Origin: Antedon mediterranea
Taxonomy: Eukaryota; Echinodermata; Crinoidea; Comatulida; Antedonidae
NCBI RefSeq assembly: GCF_964355755.1
Contig: NC_092679.1
Coordinates: forward strand, 24,242,432-24,306,431
Direction of reading: 5' to 3'
DNA length: 64,000 nucleotides
Below the pieces are notes generated by a model. The model saw nothing but the letters and a program-made list of their open reading frames with translations. It did no database searches and was not told where the DNA came from. This document shows, one piece after another, positions 35,501 to 45,274 of this stretch. A program made the translations under genes and the position numbers. Positions within the stretch are counted from its first letter, which is position 1, and every line of letters starts with the position of its first letter.

Positions 35501-38500
35501 AATAAGTAACGCCCTCTATAATATATCACTAAACTGAAACAGTTGATACCATTATGCTATGAAATTATTTGTAGGTAACTTGCGTCGGACAAATTATTGG
35601 AGCAATCGTTGCAGATACACAGTATATAGCACAGAGGGCAGCAAACAAAGTACATATTGAATATAAAGAATTGGTACCTATTATTACTATTGAAGTGAGT
35701 AAGATTGGGGAACAACAAAATTTTGCTTTGTAATTAAATGTATTATATTAAGCTCTGTCTACACTACTCAACTAGTTTGAAAAACAAACAAACAATTGTA
35801 ATGGTGTGTACAAATATGGTAGTGATATGCCGTCATCGTGTCCATATATGGGCACATTATAGTTTGGTGTGTACAAATATGGTAGTGATATGCCGTCATC
35901 GTGTCCAATATGGGCACATTATAGTTTTTGTAGCATAAAGTTTTACTCAATTATTTACGTAGCAATAATAAACTCAATTTAAAATATAATAGTTTATGTT
36001 TTGCAAGTAATGACATATTTTTTTCGTGAAGGATTCTATCGATAAACAAAGTTTCTTGGCAAAACCGAAGAGCATTACAAATGGAAGCATAAAAAAAGGA
36101 TTTGACCAATCCGACCATGTTATTGAGGGAGAAATGAGAATGGGAGAACAGGAACATTTTTATTTGGAAACAAATGCGTGTGTAGTCGTTCCGGGTGAAG
36201 ACCAAGGAATAGAAATATTCTCCTCCACTCAAAATCCAACATTGACTCAGGTATGACGTCATTAGAACACGTTTATTTCGATAGTCGAATATTAATATTA
36301 TAACTTACTGTTTAAATGTGTTGTTGTTTGTTTCTACAGTGGTTGGCAGCAAATGTGTTAGGATTACAAAACCATGTAGTTTCCTGTCGTGTGAAAAGGA
36401 TAGGAGGCGGATTTGGAGGGAAAGAAACAAGATCTTTGATATTATCGTCTGCCGTTGCAGTTGCAGCTAATAAGTATGCATAACCTATTTCATACTATTT
36501 TTCAGAAAAACGGAAGACAAATCGACGATTAGATTAGTTATTAATACAAATATCACTCATAATAATGTTTTATTACACCAAACATTTAGAGTTGGACAAC
36601 CAGTCAGATGTGTTCTCGATCGGGATGAAGACATGGCGAGTATGGGAACTAGACACGCTTTTCTAGGTCGTTATAAGGTCGGATTTACGAACGACGGTAA
36701 AATACAAGCATTGGATATTGACATGTACAGCAATTGCGGAAACTCAATGGATCTTTCATTCTCGGTTTGTTTAGTTTAAATTCTTTATATTTCCAATCAT
36801 GTTTAACTGCAATATTATATTTAACGGGACGGTTAGATCAGAAATAGGTGCATAATAATTATGAGAACAATTCAGAAGAGAAATAGTGTTTTAGTCAATT
36901 GTTTCAATAAATTATTTTGCATCTTTTCTGTTTGTTTGTTATTGTTCAAATTCAGCTATAGACATTATTGTTAAATGCGAAAATATTATATATTCTATAG
37001 GTTATGGAACGTGCATTATTTCATATGGATAATACTTATAACATTCCCAACATCAAAGGGACTGGGTATTTATGCAAAACAAATATTCCATCGAATACAG
37101 CTTTTAGAGGATTTGGAGGTCCTCAGGGTATGATGATAGCCGAGAATTGGATAAGTGATATTGCAAGACTCTGTGGCATATCTCAAAGAAAGGTAACGTT
37201 TAATATATTGCCTCCTTCACAAAACTCGCAATTTGGAAATAGGTCTATGGACAAGTTATAATGTTACCTTATTGTCAATACCTAACCAGTATAAAATAAA
37301 GATAATGTTCCACCACATTTAGGGTTGAGTAAACTGTGTGAAACAGATAAACAGCTAATTCTGAAGATCTATTAACGTATACATCTCTTTCAGGTTCGCG
37401 AGATAAACATGTATAATGAAGAAGATATAACATTCTTCAACCAGAAACTTGTTGATTTTAACTTGAAACGGTGTTGGAACGAGTGCTTGGAAAACAGTGA
37501 TTATGAAAAGAGACAGAAAGATATAGAGCATTACAACAAGTGAGGTTTACCATTTTAGCAACATTATAGCATATACCATAACTCTTCGGCATTATTTTCG
37601 AGATGGGCATAATTTCCAGTTGGGCATCTTTTCGAGATTACTTTTGCAAACCAAAAAAAAAGGAATGGGGACCCTTTTTCAAGAAATTATTTCACAAGTA
37701 TTTATCTCATGGAATTATACGTAACTAATTATAACACACTTTAAGAAAATTGCGAACAGAAGTTTGCTATTTTATTGGGTAGAATCATAATAAACTACTT
37801 CAATTTGCGATTATAAATGACATTTTCTCCATTTGAAATTAAGTTTCGTGTACAAAGTCGTACATGTAAATCTGTGTTTAGAAAAGGGTTGAAATGATAA
37901 TCCAAGATATTCATGGAGCCTATTTTCACTCTTCAGTGCTCTGCTAATTACATGATTGGTTTAAGACAAAACAAGGTGATTTGCATCTATTTGATAGGGT
38001 GTAAATTTCTGACCAAAAATTAGTTATCTAACCCTATAATTAAAAAAATAGAAATTCCCTAAAATGTTTATTGTTAATTTATATAGGAATAACCGATGGA
38101 AGAAGAGGGGGATATTTGCTATTCCAACTAAATTCGGCATTGCATTCACAGCTACGTTCATGAATCAGGTACAGTACATTTAAAACTCATGTTTTCATAG
38201 AATAAACTAGTACATTAGTAACATACAATAAATATTTAGGCCTAACAAATATGCTTTAATCAATGCACTTCATTATTAATTCATTTGATGTAAGTAATCA
38301 AAATCATTTTTGTCTCATGTGCAGTTATCCTTTACAAATTATTTGGTATCATCATTAAATCACATTTGATGAAACATAATTTAACAATTAGGCCTATATT
38401 GTCAATTTATAACATTAATTTTACTGGTATCGTCTAAACTAATTTACACAAGCAGTGATATATATCTACTATTTATTATATCTATAATATGCTTTTTCGT

Positions 38501-41500
38501 GATTGTGTGTTGCAGTCCGGTGCATTGGTATTGGTTTATAAAGATGGAAGTGTACTACTGACACATGGTGGAGTTGAAATGGGTCAAGGGTTACACACGA
38601 AAATGATTCAAGTAGCCAGTCAGACACTAGGAATTCCAACTCAAAAGATATATATTAATGAAACGTCAACATCAACAGTACCAAACACTTCACCTTCCGC
38701 AGCTAGTGCTACTTCCGATTTGAATGGAATGGCAATTAAGGTAAGAATTATTATACATTTGAAATGTTAAAATCAGATTTGTTTTTTACCAAATTCATAC
38801 AATATTTCCATTTTTGTTTAAGAAGGGAAGAACATACGTTTTGTTGATTGTAATCTAACTTATAGTGTAATCAATGATTACAAACGAGTGGAGTCAATAA
38901 GAACAAGGCCGCCATATACATGGCTGCAGTCGCGTGCTCAATTAGTGTTTACCGACCGACCGACCACCCGACCGACATAGCTGTAGAGTTGCGTTGCACG
39001 CGATTAAAATTAAAAAGTAGCAGCGTTTAGTTTTTTCTGATTATGAGTCTGCCATCGTTAGAGGGCGTGATTCTGAAACATAATAGAATGAACGGAAATT
39101 TAAAGATTGCGATTAAAATATTTGCTAAAAAATGATACAATTACAGAAAAACTGTATTATAATGTTTCTAATATATAAATAAGTACATAGGCCTAATTCA
39201 CCACGAATTTTATGTAATTATATTTTTCCATTAGAACGCTTGCAAGAAAATTCTCGATCGTCTGAAACCATACGTCATCGAAAAGCCAAAGGCATCATGG
39301 GAAGACTGGGTAAGAAAAATATTCAGTTATTTTATGAACTTAGTAATATTGTCGAATGTGGTTTCTTTACTGTTTATTATTGCATATCGTCTTAAAATGA
39401 ACAAAACAAAAAGAACATTATAATTTAATTGCCTTCATCCTTATGGATGGTGGATCAGAAGAGTAATATTGAAAAATTCTTTCGTATTATACTGTAAAGT
39501 TTTCGATTTTTAAAATCATCTAATCATCTATGCCCATTAAAAGTCTTGAGTTTCAAAGCTCTTAGGTCTGTTGTCTTTTATATTACTTGATCAGTTGTTG
39601 TTGTTAGTTCCATGTTGATCACGAATGTAAATATTATGTGTGTATTGTTTTGCTTGTGTTTTTTTGCTGCCAAGAAAATACTATGTATTAATTACTGCTA
39701 TGCATCTATTTATTTCAAATAGATAACTAAATATTATTAATTTTGTTTCAGATAAAAGCTGCCTACTTTGATAGAGTTAGTCTTTCAGCAACTGGTTTTT
39801 ACATGTAAGGTATTTTTTTAAATTAATTTTGTAGTTTGACAAATATGAATATTCTTGAGAGAAGATAAGTTGGAAAAAAGGGAGTTTTATCTGAATATTA
39901 TTAAATTGTTCAAAACACTAACATTATAAATTTAAAAATAAAAACTCGATCAAACACATTTATTTAGTGTCCAAAATGTTTCTGGTGATTTGTCTGAATG
40001 TATGAGTGTTATTGTTACGTATATTGTTGGCAAATACTGATTTTCTTTTGCAATTTACCAACCTACTTTTTAAAATTAATTAATTTATTACTGTAGTCAG
40101 GATTTACAATAAATTTAAATCAGTACAGTAGTTATAAAACGATTCTCATATAAAACGTTTCTCTTACACACGTCTCGTTTTAGGACACCTGATATCGGAT
40201 ATGACTGGGATACAAACACCGGTACACCATTTAATTATTTTACATTCGGGGCGGCTGTATCTGAAGTTGAAATTGATTGCTTAACTGGAGATCACGTGGT
40301 TCTGAGAACAGACATTGTAATGGATGTAGGCGACAGTATCAATCCAGCAATTGATATCGGCCAGGTAGTAAATCCAGAATCATTATCTCGCTTTTGCCAT
40401 GTATCGTCATGACTTAATAAGAATTGAAAAATGCTGGTCTGAAATGCCTAGAATAACGTGGTTTGGGTGACGCAGTCTTCTAAAGACAAAACAAAATAAG
40501 TACGCGTCTCACTAGATAAGATTGTCGTAGGCCTATCATTTAATTTTTTTAGGGAAATATATATTTTTGTATTTCAACATAATGTTTCTGCGTTGGCATC
40601 CTATGGAAATGTATTGCTTAAAGCTGGACAAGCTATTGCTATAGTTTAAATTTCCTGTATGAATGGTGTATATGAGTTCAGAATCTTCACAGTTTTGGAT
40701 TTGAAACATTAAATGTCAACTGATGGTCGCGATCATGTATTCATTGGAATTGTATATATTCCATTGGCTAAATATTTCCGTTTTATATTAATAAAAACAC
40801 ACGGACTTTACTTTCTGATAATGATTTGTATTTTCCAGATCGAAGGCGGCTTTATACAAGGATATGGACTTTTCACGTTGGAAGAGCACCGATGGAGTCC
40901 TTCTGGACAGTTGCTGACCAAGGGTCCCGGATTTTACAAAATACCAGGTTTCACGGATATTCCAGTTGAATTTAACGTCAGCCTTCTAGCAGGTGTGCCG
41001 AATAAAAGAGCTGTCTGTTCATCCAAAGTAATTAATACAATAATCATTTGACCTAACAATGTCATTTTACGAATCATGTAACTACTTCGAACAAAATGAA
41101 TTGGATCTAATTTAATATCGATTACGTTTGCTTTGGTTATAGGCAATTGGCGAACCACCTCTTTTTTTAGCATCTTCTGTTTTCTACGCTATAAAGGAGG
41201 CTGTTTGTTCAGCTAGACAAGATGCTGGAATTGAGGGTGTATTCCGCATGGACAGTCCAGCTACTGCCGAGAGAATCAGAATGGCATGCGCCGATAAAAT
41301 AACTAAAAAGGTAAGATACACATTGGGCCTATTAGTCACAACGTTTACAAGAGCGTAATAAGTTTGGCCGGGGAAGGTGCAAATCTTTAGAAGATAAACT
41401 AAATTGTAACAATACGACATAGGGCATTGGTCAGACATCGGGACCATAGTTTTAGGTGTTTTTACAGTGTACTTCGCCTTCAGATTATCAGGTCTTTTCA

Positions 41501-41734
41501 TCTCTCTATGATGGTCTCTTGTTTCATTTACCTGTGCTTTTGCTTGAAGTGAATTTGTTGTTTACTGTTTGTTTATTGTAATATTTGGAAAGTGTTTTGG
41601 AACTAATTTTGATCAAATCACAATTAACACATTTTTAAAAATCATAAGTTAACGCTTAAAACAATGTATTGTTTAAATTTCAGTTTCCATCCGCTGAACC
41701 TGGTACTTTCAAACCTTTCTTCGTCAGAGCATAA
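17462..41734 (+). CDS. XDH: Xanthine dehydrogenase, tandem copy 1 (32 exons, complete)
   Basis: Exons: 17462-17506, 21772-21829, 24537-24633, 24808-24916, 26855-27043, 27369-27527, 28751-28834, 29113-29254, 30264-30431, 31274-31350, 31719-31815, 32336-32445, 32692-32870, 33168-33336, 33467-33550, 33997-34114, 34777-34828, 34947-35073, 35575-35694, 36032-36250, 36340-36473, 36590-36764, 37001-37192, 37394-37539, 38087-38168, 38516-38740, 39235-39309, 39752-39804, 40184-40364, 40839-41027, 41143-41310, 41684-41734. All phases join, giving about 1,357 residues against about 1,330 in mammals. XDH oxidises hypoxanthine to xanthine and urate in purine breakdown, in the cytosol, using 2Fe-2S, FAD and molybdopterin. 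The start ATG precedes [10 protein letters not shown]. Substrate-pocket motifs [20 protein letters not shown] and AIGEPPLF are those of XDH, not aldehyde oxidase. First of three tandem paralogues; poly(A) signal at 41820. Confidence 0.95.
17833..21403 (+). repeat. Satellite array in intron 1 of XDH copy 1, 46-47-bp monomer, about 76 units
   Basis: The monomer runs AAACATGGAAAGCAGGGG, ATAACCCTTTAAG, CCCAAAGGCTTGTTGT. Variants differ at fixed places: ATGG/ATGT/ACGG, GATA/GATT, CCCTT/CCCTTT and CCCAAAGG/CTTAACGG. Two higher orders are visible. A trimer of about 141 bp, marked by ACGGAAAGCAGGGGATTACC, repeats near 18625, 18765, 18907 and 19048. A large block of about 1.45-1.47 kb is duplicated: the rare ACCGTTTAAG variant is at about 19111 and 20581, and CAGGAGATAA at about 19451 and 20901. 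The AAGCC-CAAA-GGCTT core can form a 5-bp hairpin. Long minus-strand frames here are repeat artefacts. Confidence 0.95.
21772..27043 (+). CDS. XDH: XDH copy 1, exons 2-5: two 2Fe-2S cluster domains
   Basis: Exons 21772-21829, 24537-24633, 24808-24916 and 26855-27043. The ferredoxin-like domain has the cluster ligands in [14 protein letters not shown] and NACLAPIC. The helical second domain has [15 protein letters not shown] and [13 protein letters not shown]. All eight cluster cysteines expected for XDH are present. Exon 5 (189 nt) is nearly identical at the nucleotide level to exon 5 of copy 2 (48891-49079). Electrons pass through these clusters from the molybdenum site to FAD. Confidence 0.93.
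22617..22663. repeat. Perfect 47-bp palindrome in intron 2 of XDH copy 1
   Basis: ACCATGGAGGAAAAAATAAT and its exact reverse complement form 23-bp arms around a single central base. It is bounded by near-identical direct repeats: GTTACACAGATCGTAGGCT (from about 22570) on the left and GTTACACGGATCGTAGGCT (about 22662-22680) on the right. Confidence 0.92.
23510..23670. repeat. Dispersed TTTATTCAA-rich repeat, copy 1
   Basis: Contains GTTTATTTGAGG, GTTTATTCAAAATGATGTT and GGGGGCGTTTATTCAAGCGGG. A related block, with the same order of motifs, lies at about 61420-61556. It sits in intron 2 of XDH copy 1. The family is not one I can name. Confidence 0.6.
24871..25411 (+). repeat. 72-bp minisatellite spanning the exon 4 end and splice donor of XDH copy 1
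   Basis: The unit contains the last 46 nt of exon 4 (GTAGAAGGTATTGGGAACAC through CATCCAGTACAG) plus the first 26 nt of the intron (GTAGGAACATAATAG, AATGRCAATGCA). Seven full units and a truncated one follow each other, so the donor CAG|GTAGG recurs at 24917, 24989, 25061, 25133, 25205, 25277 and 25349. Only the first keeps the frame open: the intron part reads GTA GGA ACA TAA. Because 72 is a multiple of 3, a 24-residue repeat frame appears on the minus strand; it is an artefact. Confidence 0.93.
25412..26854 (+). other. Rest of XDH copy 1 intron 4
   Basis: AT-rich. It includes a repeat-like stretch near 26259-26345 with CAGCTTTGGCTGAATG, a (CTTT)n run and CAGCTTCGGCTGACTGGG, and CACCTACTTGCCGGAGTAGGTG, a short inverted repeat, at 26710-26731. 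No exon seen. Confidence 0.5.
27369..27527 (+). CDS. XDH: XDH copy 1, exon 6: cysteine-rich interdomain linker with internal duplication
   Basis: A 159-nt exon encodes the flexible linker between the 2Fe-2S and FAD domains. It contains two tandem 54-bp units (27390-27443 and 27444-27497) encoding [18 protein letters not shown] and [18 protein letters not shown], then a charged [10 protein letters not shown]. The vertebrate linker likewise carries CC pairs. The equivalent exon of copy 2 is 81 nt longer and barely alignable, so the linker evolves rapidly. The exon is more GC-rich than its surroundings. Confidence 0.85.
27570..28651. mobile_element. Terminal-inverted-repeat DNA transposon, probably non-autonomous (1.08 kb)
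   Basis: The left end reads CAGGGCCGTAGCCAGG and the right end CCTGGCTACGGGCCTG, an inverted repeat matching at 15 of 16 positions. CAAC flanks both ends (27566-27569 and 28652-28655), consistent with a 4-bp target duplication. Next to each terminus lies a long G or C homopolymer followed by GGTTCGC or its reverse. The inside has no recognisable transposase; the overlapping frames there look random. It lies in intron 6 of XDH copy 1. Confidence 0.8.
28751..33550 (+). CDS. XDH: XDH copy 1, exons 7-15: FAD domain
   Basis: Nine exons from 28751-28834 to 33467-33550. Recognisable features are IFPPELIL leading into the domain, [15 protein letters not shown], the [20 protein letters not shown] flavin-binding segment, [10 protein letters not shown] at the NAD/FAD-proximal loop, [29 protein letters not shown], and [19 protein letters not shown] near the end. 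These are diagnostic of the XDH FAD domain and differ from aldehyde oxidase around the NAD site. Exon 10 (31274-31350) is read in frame as [20 protein letters not shown]. Confidence 0.92.
32540..32625. repeat. Small imperfect inverted repeat in XDH copy 1 intron 12
   Basis: GTCGCTTGTCGTTGGTCAA and TTGACCAATAACGACGCGAT face each other around about 45 bp, with higher GC content than the intron. It resembles a fold-back or MITE fragment. Confidence 0.45.
33660..33825 (-). repeat. SINE-like element, short reverse copy
   Basis: Read on the minus strand it has GAGTCTTCTCGGATAAGAAC, ACCATAGGTCCGTGTGCACT, TTCAAGAACCCAGTTC and GGGGTTTACC. The same blocks in the same order (GAGTCTTCTCGGATAAGGAC, ACCGTAGGTCC, GTGTGCACTTTAAAGAACC) occur in the longer element at about 45480-45760. 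It lies in intron 15 of XDH copy 1. Confidence 0.65.
33997..41734 (+). CDS. XDH: XDH copy 1, exons 16-32: molybdopterin domain
   Basis: Seventeen exons from 33997-34114 to 41684-41734. Landmarks in order: [189 protein letters not shown] and LDSPAT-like [14 protein letters not shown]. The residues I associate with bovine Gln767, Glu802, Arg880, Phe914, Phe1009, Thr1010 and Glu1261 are all present (numbering from memory). It ends FKPFFVRA followed by TAA. Confidence 0.93.
35749..35935 (+). repeat. MITE-like element with GCTCTGTCTAC terminus and internal tandem duplication
   Basis: Starts AAGCTCTGTCTACACTACTC, followed by AACTAGTTTGAAAAAC. It then has two tandem copies of a unit of about 62 bp (GTGTGTACAAATATGGTAGT, GATATGCCGTCATCGTGTCC, ATATGGGCACATTATAGTTT). 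The segment near 54190-54290, read in reverse, carries the same blocks (GCTCTGTCTAC, AGTTTGACAAA, TATGGTAGTGATA). It lies in intron 19 of XDH copy 1. Confidence 0.65.
38902..39006 (+). repeat. Short dispersed element, copy C
   Basis: AACAAGGCCGCCATATACAT, GGCTGCAGTCGCGTGCTCA, ATTAGTGTTTACCGACCGAC, then GACATAGCTGTAGAG and TTGCGTTGCACGCGATTAA. Same block order as copy A, in intron 26 of XDH copy 1. Confidence 0.75.
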
Positions 41735-41819
41735 TGCTCAAAGATGCTGTTTAAATAATATCATTAAAAACTATTTTATGAAGTAAATTCTTGTGGAATA
41801 GGTGTTTAAGGATGCATTA

Positions 41820-41829
41820 AATAAATAAA
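41820..41829 (+). promoter_or_regulatory. Poly(A) signals of XDH copy 1
   Basis: Two overlapping AATAAA hexamers about 85 nt after the stop codon of copy 1 (TTAAATAAATAAATATC). Position and sequence fit a short 3' UTR. Confidence 0.55.
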
Positions 41830-44800
41830 TATCTACGTATTGTTAGCTGAGGTGGTGTGGTATAGTACCGTAACCCCATAGCTACAGCATTATGGTTGTT
41901 GGCAAATTATATCAGTATTAAATATTACAACACTATGTATTTAGCCTGTTAGTATTTACATGTTAAAGAGATTAGAGACTATATAAACAGTAAAATGAAA
42001 ATAATATATCATTAGGGTCACATACGGTAACTATTTAAATATTGTGTAAATAAAATATTCATTTTATAGTATGTTAAATGTTAAAGAGACTAATAGACAT
42101 TAATAATTATTATATAGGCCTATGATTTTATATAAGTAGAACAAAACTAATAATTACATCGATATTTAATGGCATTATAGAACTTGTCAAAAACAATTTA
42201 TGCAAACAAATATTGTGCCAACAATAGGGATGAACTACTTAAATTCAATAAATTTAAGTTATTAGTTTTAGATGATAGTCATACGGGTAGTAGGCCTATA
42301 ACAAAAATATAAGTAAAAATAATATTATATATATATATATATATATTATACTATTGAAACTATAAACTGAAAAAATAAATTGTGAGAAGGATGAGAAAAC
42401 ATGGCTCAATTGTGAGTGAGAAAAACATTTATCTGTAGTACGCATGCGCAATATACAACCGCCAAAAAATTGGCCGAAATTTATAAAGGCGGAGTTTTTG
42501 GTTAATTTTGTTAGTTATCATAAAGCTTAATATACATACATTAATACATTAATGAATGCTAGAGGACGGTCTTGGATAGATATTTACATTTACTAGCTGG
42601 TTTGGTTTATTTCCTGCAAAAATCACCTATTCCATTTAACCGGCCTAGCCTAGTTAAAATTGAACGAAATGTTGAAGTCAAGTTAATACCGATGTGAAGC
42701 AGTTGTAAGGATTAAACTACAAATATGTTTGATGATCCAAAAGTTTAAAAAAATCCTAAAAAAACTCTAAAAATCTATTATCGCCTTTTTTTAGTTGGAA
42801 TTGAGTACTGCATTTGTAACATTTTTGTGTAGAATCAACGTTAGTGAAATTTCTATAGCGCCCTCTATATTTGTATTTAGATTATATTATTGCCAATTCG
42901 TCTTCGAAACATAATTATATCAACACAAAATCATATAATAGAAAGTAATTTTAACAAGGCCATATACATGGCTCCCGTCGCGTAGTGAGCAGCAAGCAGT
43001 ATTAAATGTTTAATATCGTCAAAACCGTCACAATTTGCAGGGGGCTTCTTCCTCATACTCCTTTGTTGGCCCCAACAAATGGCTGTTTGTTTCGCACGTA
43101 CGGCCGCCCCGTCGGGGAATTCGCACCACCACTGCTAGTGAGCATCTGTAGAGTCACGTTTTCCCGCGGCTAAAAATGTGTCTAGATCAGCGCTGCAATT
43201 TATAGGCTTATTTATGATGCAAGAAAGAGAAACATATCGAACAACAATGGAAGAACCTTTTTGTTGATGAACTATGCTTGATAGTACATATTTTTTTTTA
43301 AATACTGTACCAAAAATACACCACCAACTAATGTTAATCAATAAAATAATTAACAGAGAGGGCAGTATTATTGATTCTGAATGGAATATTTTAAACGAAT
43401 ACGAGAGCGGGCAGTATTATTTGTTCTAAATGGAATATTTGAAACGAATACGAGAAGTACGAGGTTCCATATTGATGTTTAATAGCGCCACCAATAATGA
43501 TGGTGGGCAACGTTTCCTCTTTTTTTATGCAAATTATATTGTAAATGGCTTGAAAAGGGTTGCCATTTGGAAAATGATAGACCTTAATGTATGCATGTAG
43601 CGGTCATTTTGCAATTGAAAAAAAAAACTTATTAGTACAGTTTGTACTACAGTACTAGCCTTGTACTGGTACTAATTTGTAGTAAATATTTATATCTGAG
43701 CTGTGTAGTAAAATTGTACATGGTAGGTTTAATTAATAGTATAATTAGCTTCACATCATGCATTATACTACATAGGCAGGCTGAAGTTTAGCTTGCTTGC
43801 TGGCGGTCCGAGTCGTCGACAAAGCGGGTAAAAATAACGGAATTTACAAATGACGTTCACCTTCATTCACAATTTATTTAATTTATTTATACTTACAAAA
43901 CAATGTTATTTTATATATCCATTGAATCATCAGTTTAGAAATAAAGTCTTAAACTTTCGTTAATATTTTAATAAATCCACCAAAAAAAAATGAGTACAGA
44001 AAAAATGAAAATATTGAGGGTAGGCCTATCTATGGAGAAAAATAAGCTAAAAGCTAAATAAAAACGATAAAGTAAAATAGCCATACAGTAGCCCTTCTCA
44101 AGTGTGATATTATTCCAGTTTCAAGAGTCGCGTGAGAAGTTGAGACATTAACCAAATAAGGCAATCTCAGACTGAATACAACATAAGCAGTCCAGCCACT
44201 TATGAAATCCAGAATTTTAAATTTACCGTAAGTTTTGTACAAGAATGAAAAATAAATATAACTTTTTGTTATAATTTATAAATACCAGTATCTAAAATCT
44301 TTGAATTCACTGAGTATGACCAAATAGCGTACATTGTAAATAATATTGGCACGTGAGTAGCATATGGACATTATCAAAGTGTCGTATCTTCCTATAAACT
44401 TATACAGTCTGTTATCGTGTAAAATGATTAGGCCCAAGTGTGTAGCAATATGCTAACATTCAGACATGTAGAGAGACGTGTAAATGCATATATAGGCAAA
44501 GACACGGTATACAAGAAAACAAATACACAAACCACACGGTAGGCCTGGCCTATGTAATTTTAGTGGCCATGTTACATGTGCCAATTTGGTGTTTTCGATA
44601 GAATAAATTATCATAAGCTTGAGAAAGCACCGCCAATGATGCTTCTCGTTTACATTGACATGCAACCCATTTTTCAATTCAATGGGCTGCTGAATAGTGC
44701 TATTGATCGTCGTAAGGATGACCAGTCTCTGCTCTTTAAAACAAAATAGATAATACAGATAAATAACATTATTTACTAAATACAATCAAATAATTCAATT

Positions 44801-45274
44801 ACTCAGACAATGAAGAAATAATTTTTAATCAAGGAAATCACGTATATAGAAATGGGGTAGACCATCATGTATTTTTAGGAACATACAAATTATAATACAT
44901 TTGAGGGACGAACTAAAAGAAAAGTAAAGTATGTAGGCCTACTAGTGGAGAGGCGCTAAATGTTTATCGTAGTAGTGATAGTACGAGATTTAACAAACAA
45001 TTGAAATAAGTGTACGATAGAAAATAGTTATGATTTACGAGTATTATGACGAATTATCATGTGCTTTACTCAGTAGTAACTGATGTGCATGGTGGTCAGA
45101 CCCTTACTTCTTAAAGGATTGAAAGATTTGTTGTATAAAAGCCATGTAAATCACACAGATGGTCTTAAAATGTTAGTGCATTGCAATAAGAAAGCGGGCA
45201 TCTTTAGAGATCATTATTCTACTACAACTTGATCAAGGTTGTTGTCGATTTGGCAACCGAGAGAAAAAAAATCA
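41830..45274. other. Intergenic region between XDH copies 1 and 2
   Basis: AT-rich, with a (TA)n run at about 42325-42346, three TAGGCCTA octamers and one short-element copy (D). No coding exon found on either strand. Two imperfect copies of GAGAG.GGGCAGTATTATT..TTCT, GAATGGAATATTT near 43357-43394 and 43404-43443 form a small tandem duplication. Confidence 0.5.
42952..43174 (+). repeat. Short dispersed element, copy D (diverged, with insertion)
   Basis: AACAAGGCCATATACATGG, CTCCCGTCGCGTAGTGAGC at the left and GTGAGCATCTGTAGAGTCAC, GTTTTCCCGCGGCTAAAAA at the right match the ends of copies A-C. The middle has about 110 bp of unrelated, GC-richer sequence in place of the GACC tract. Confidence 0.5.
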
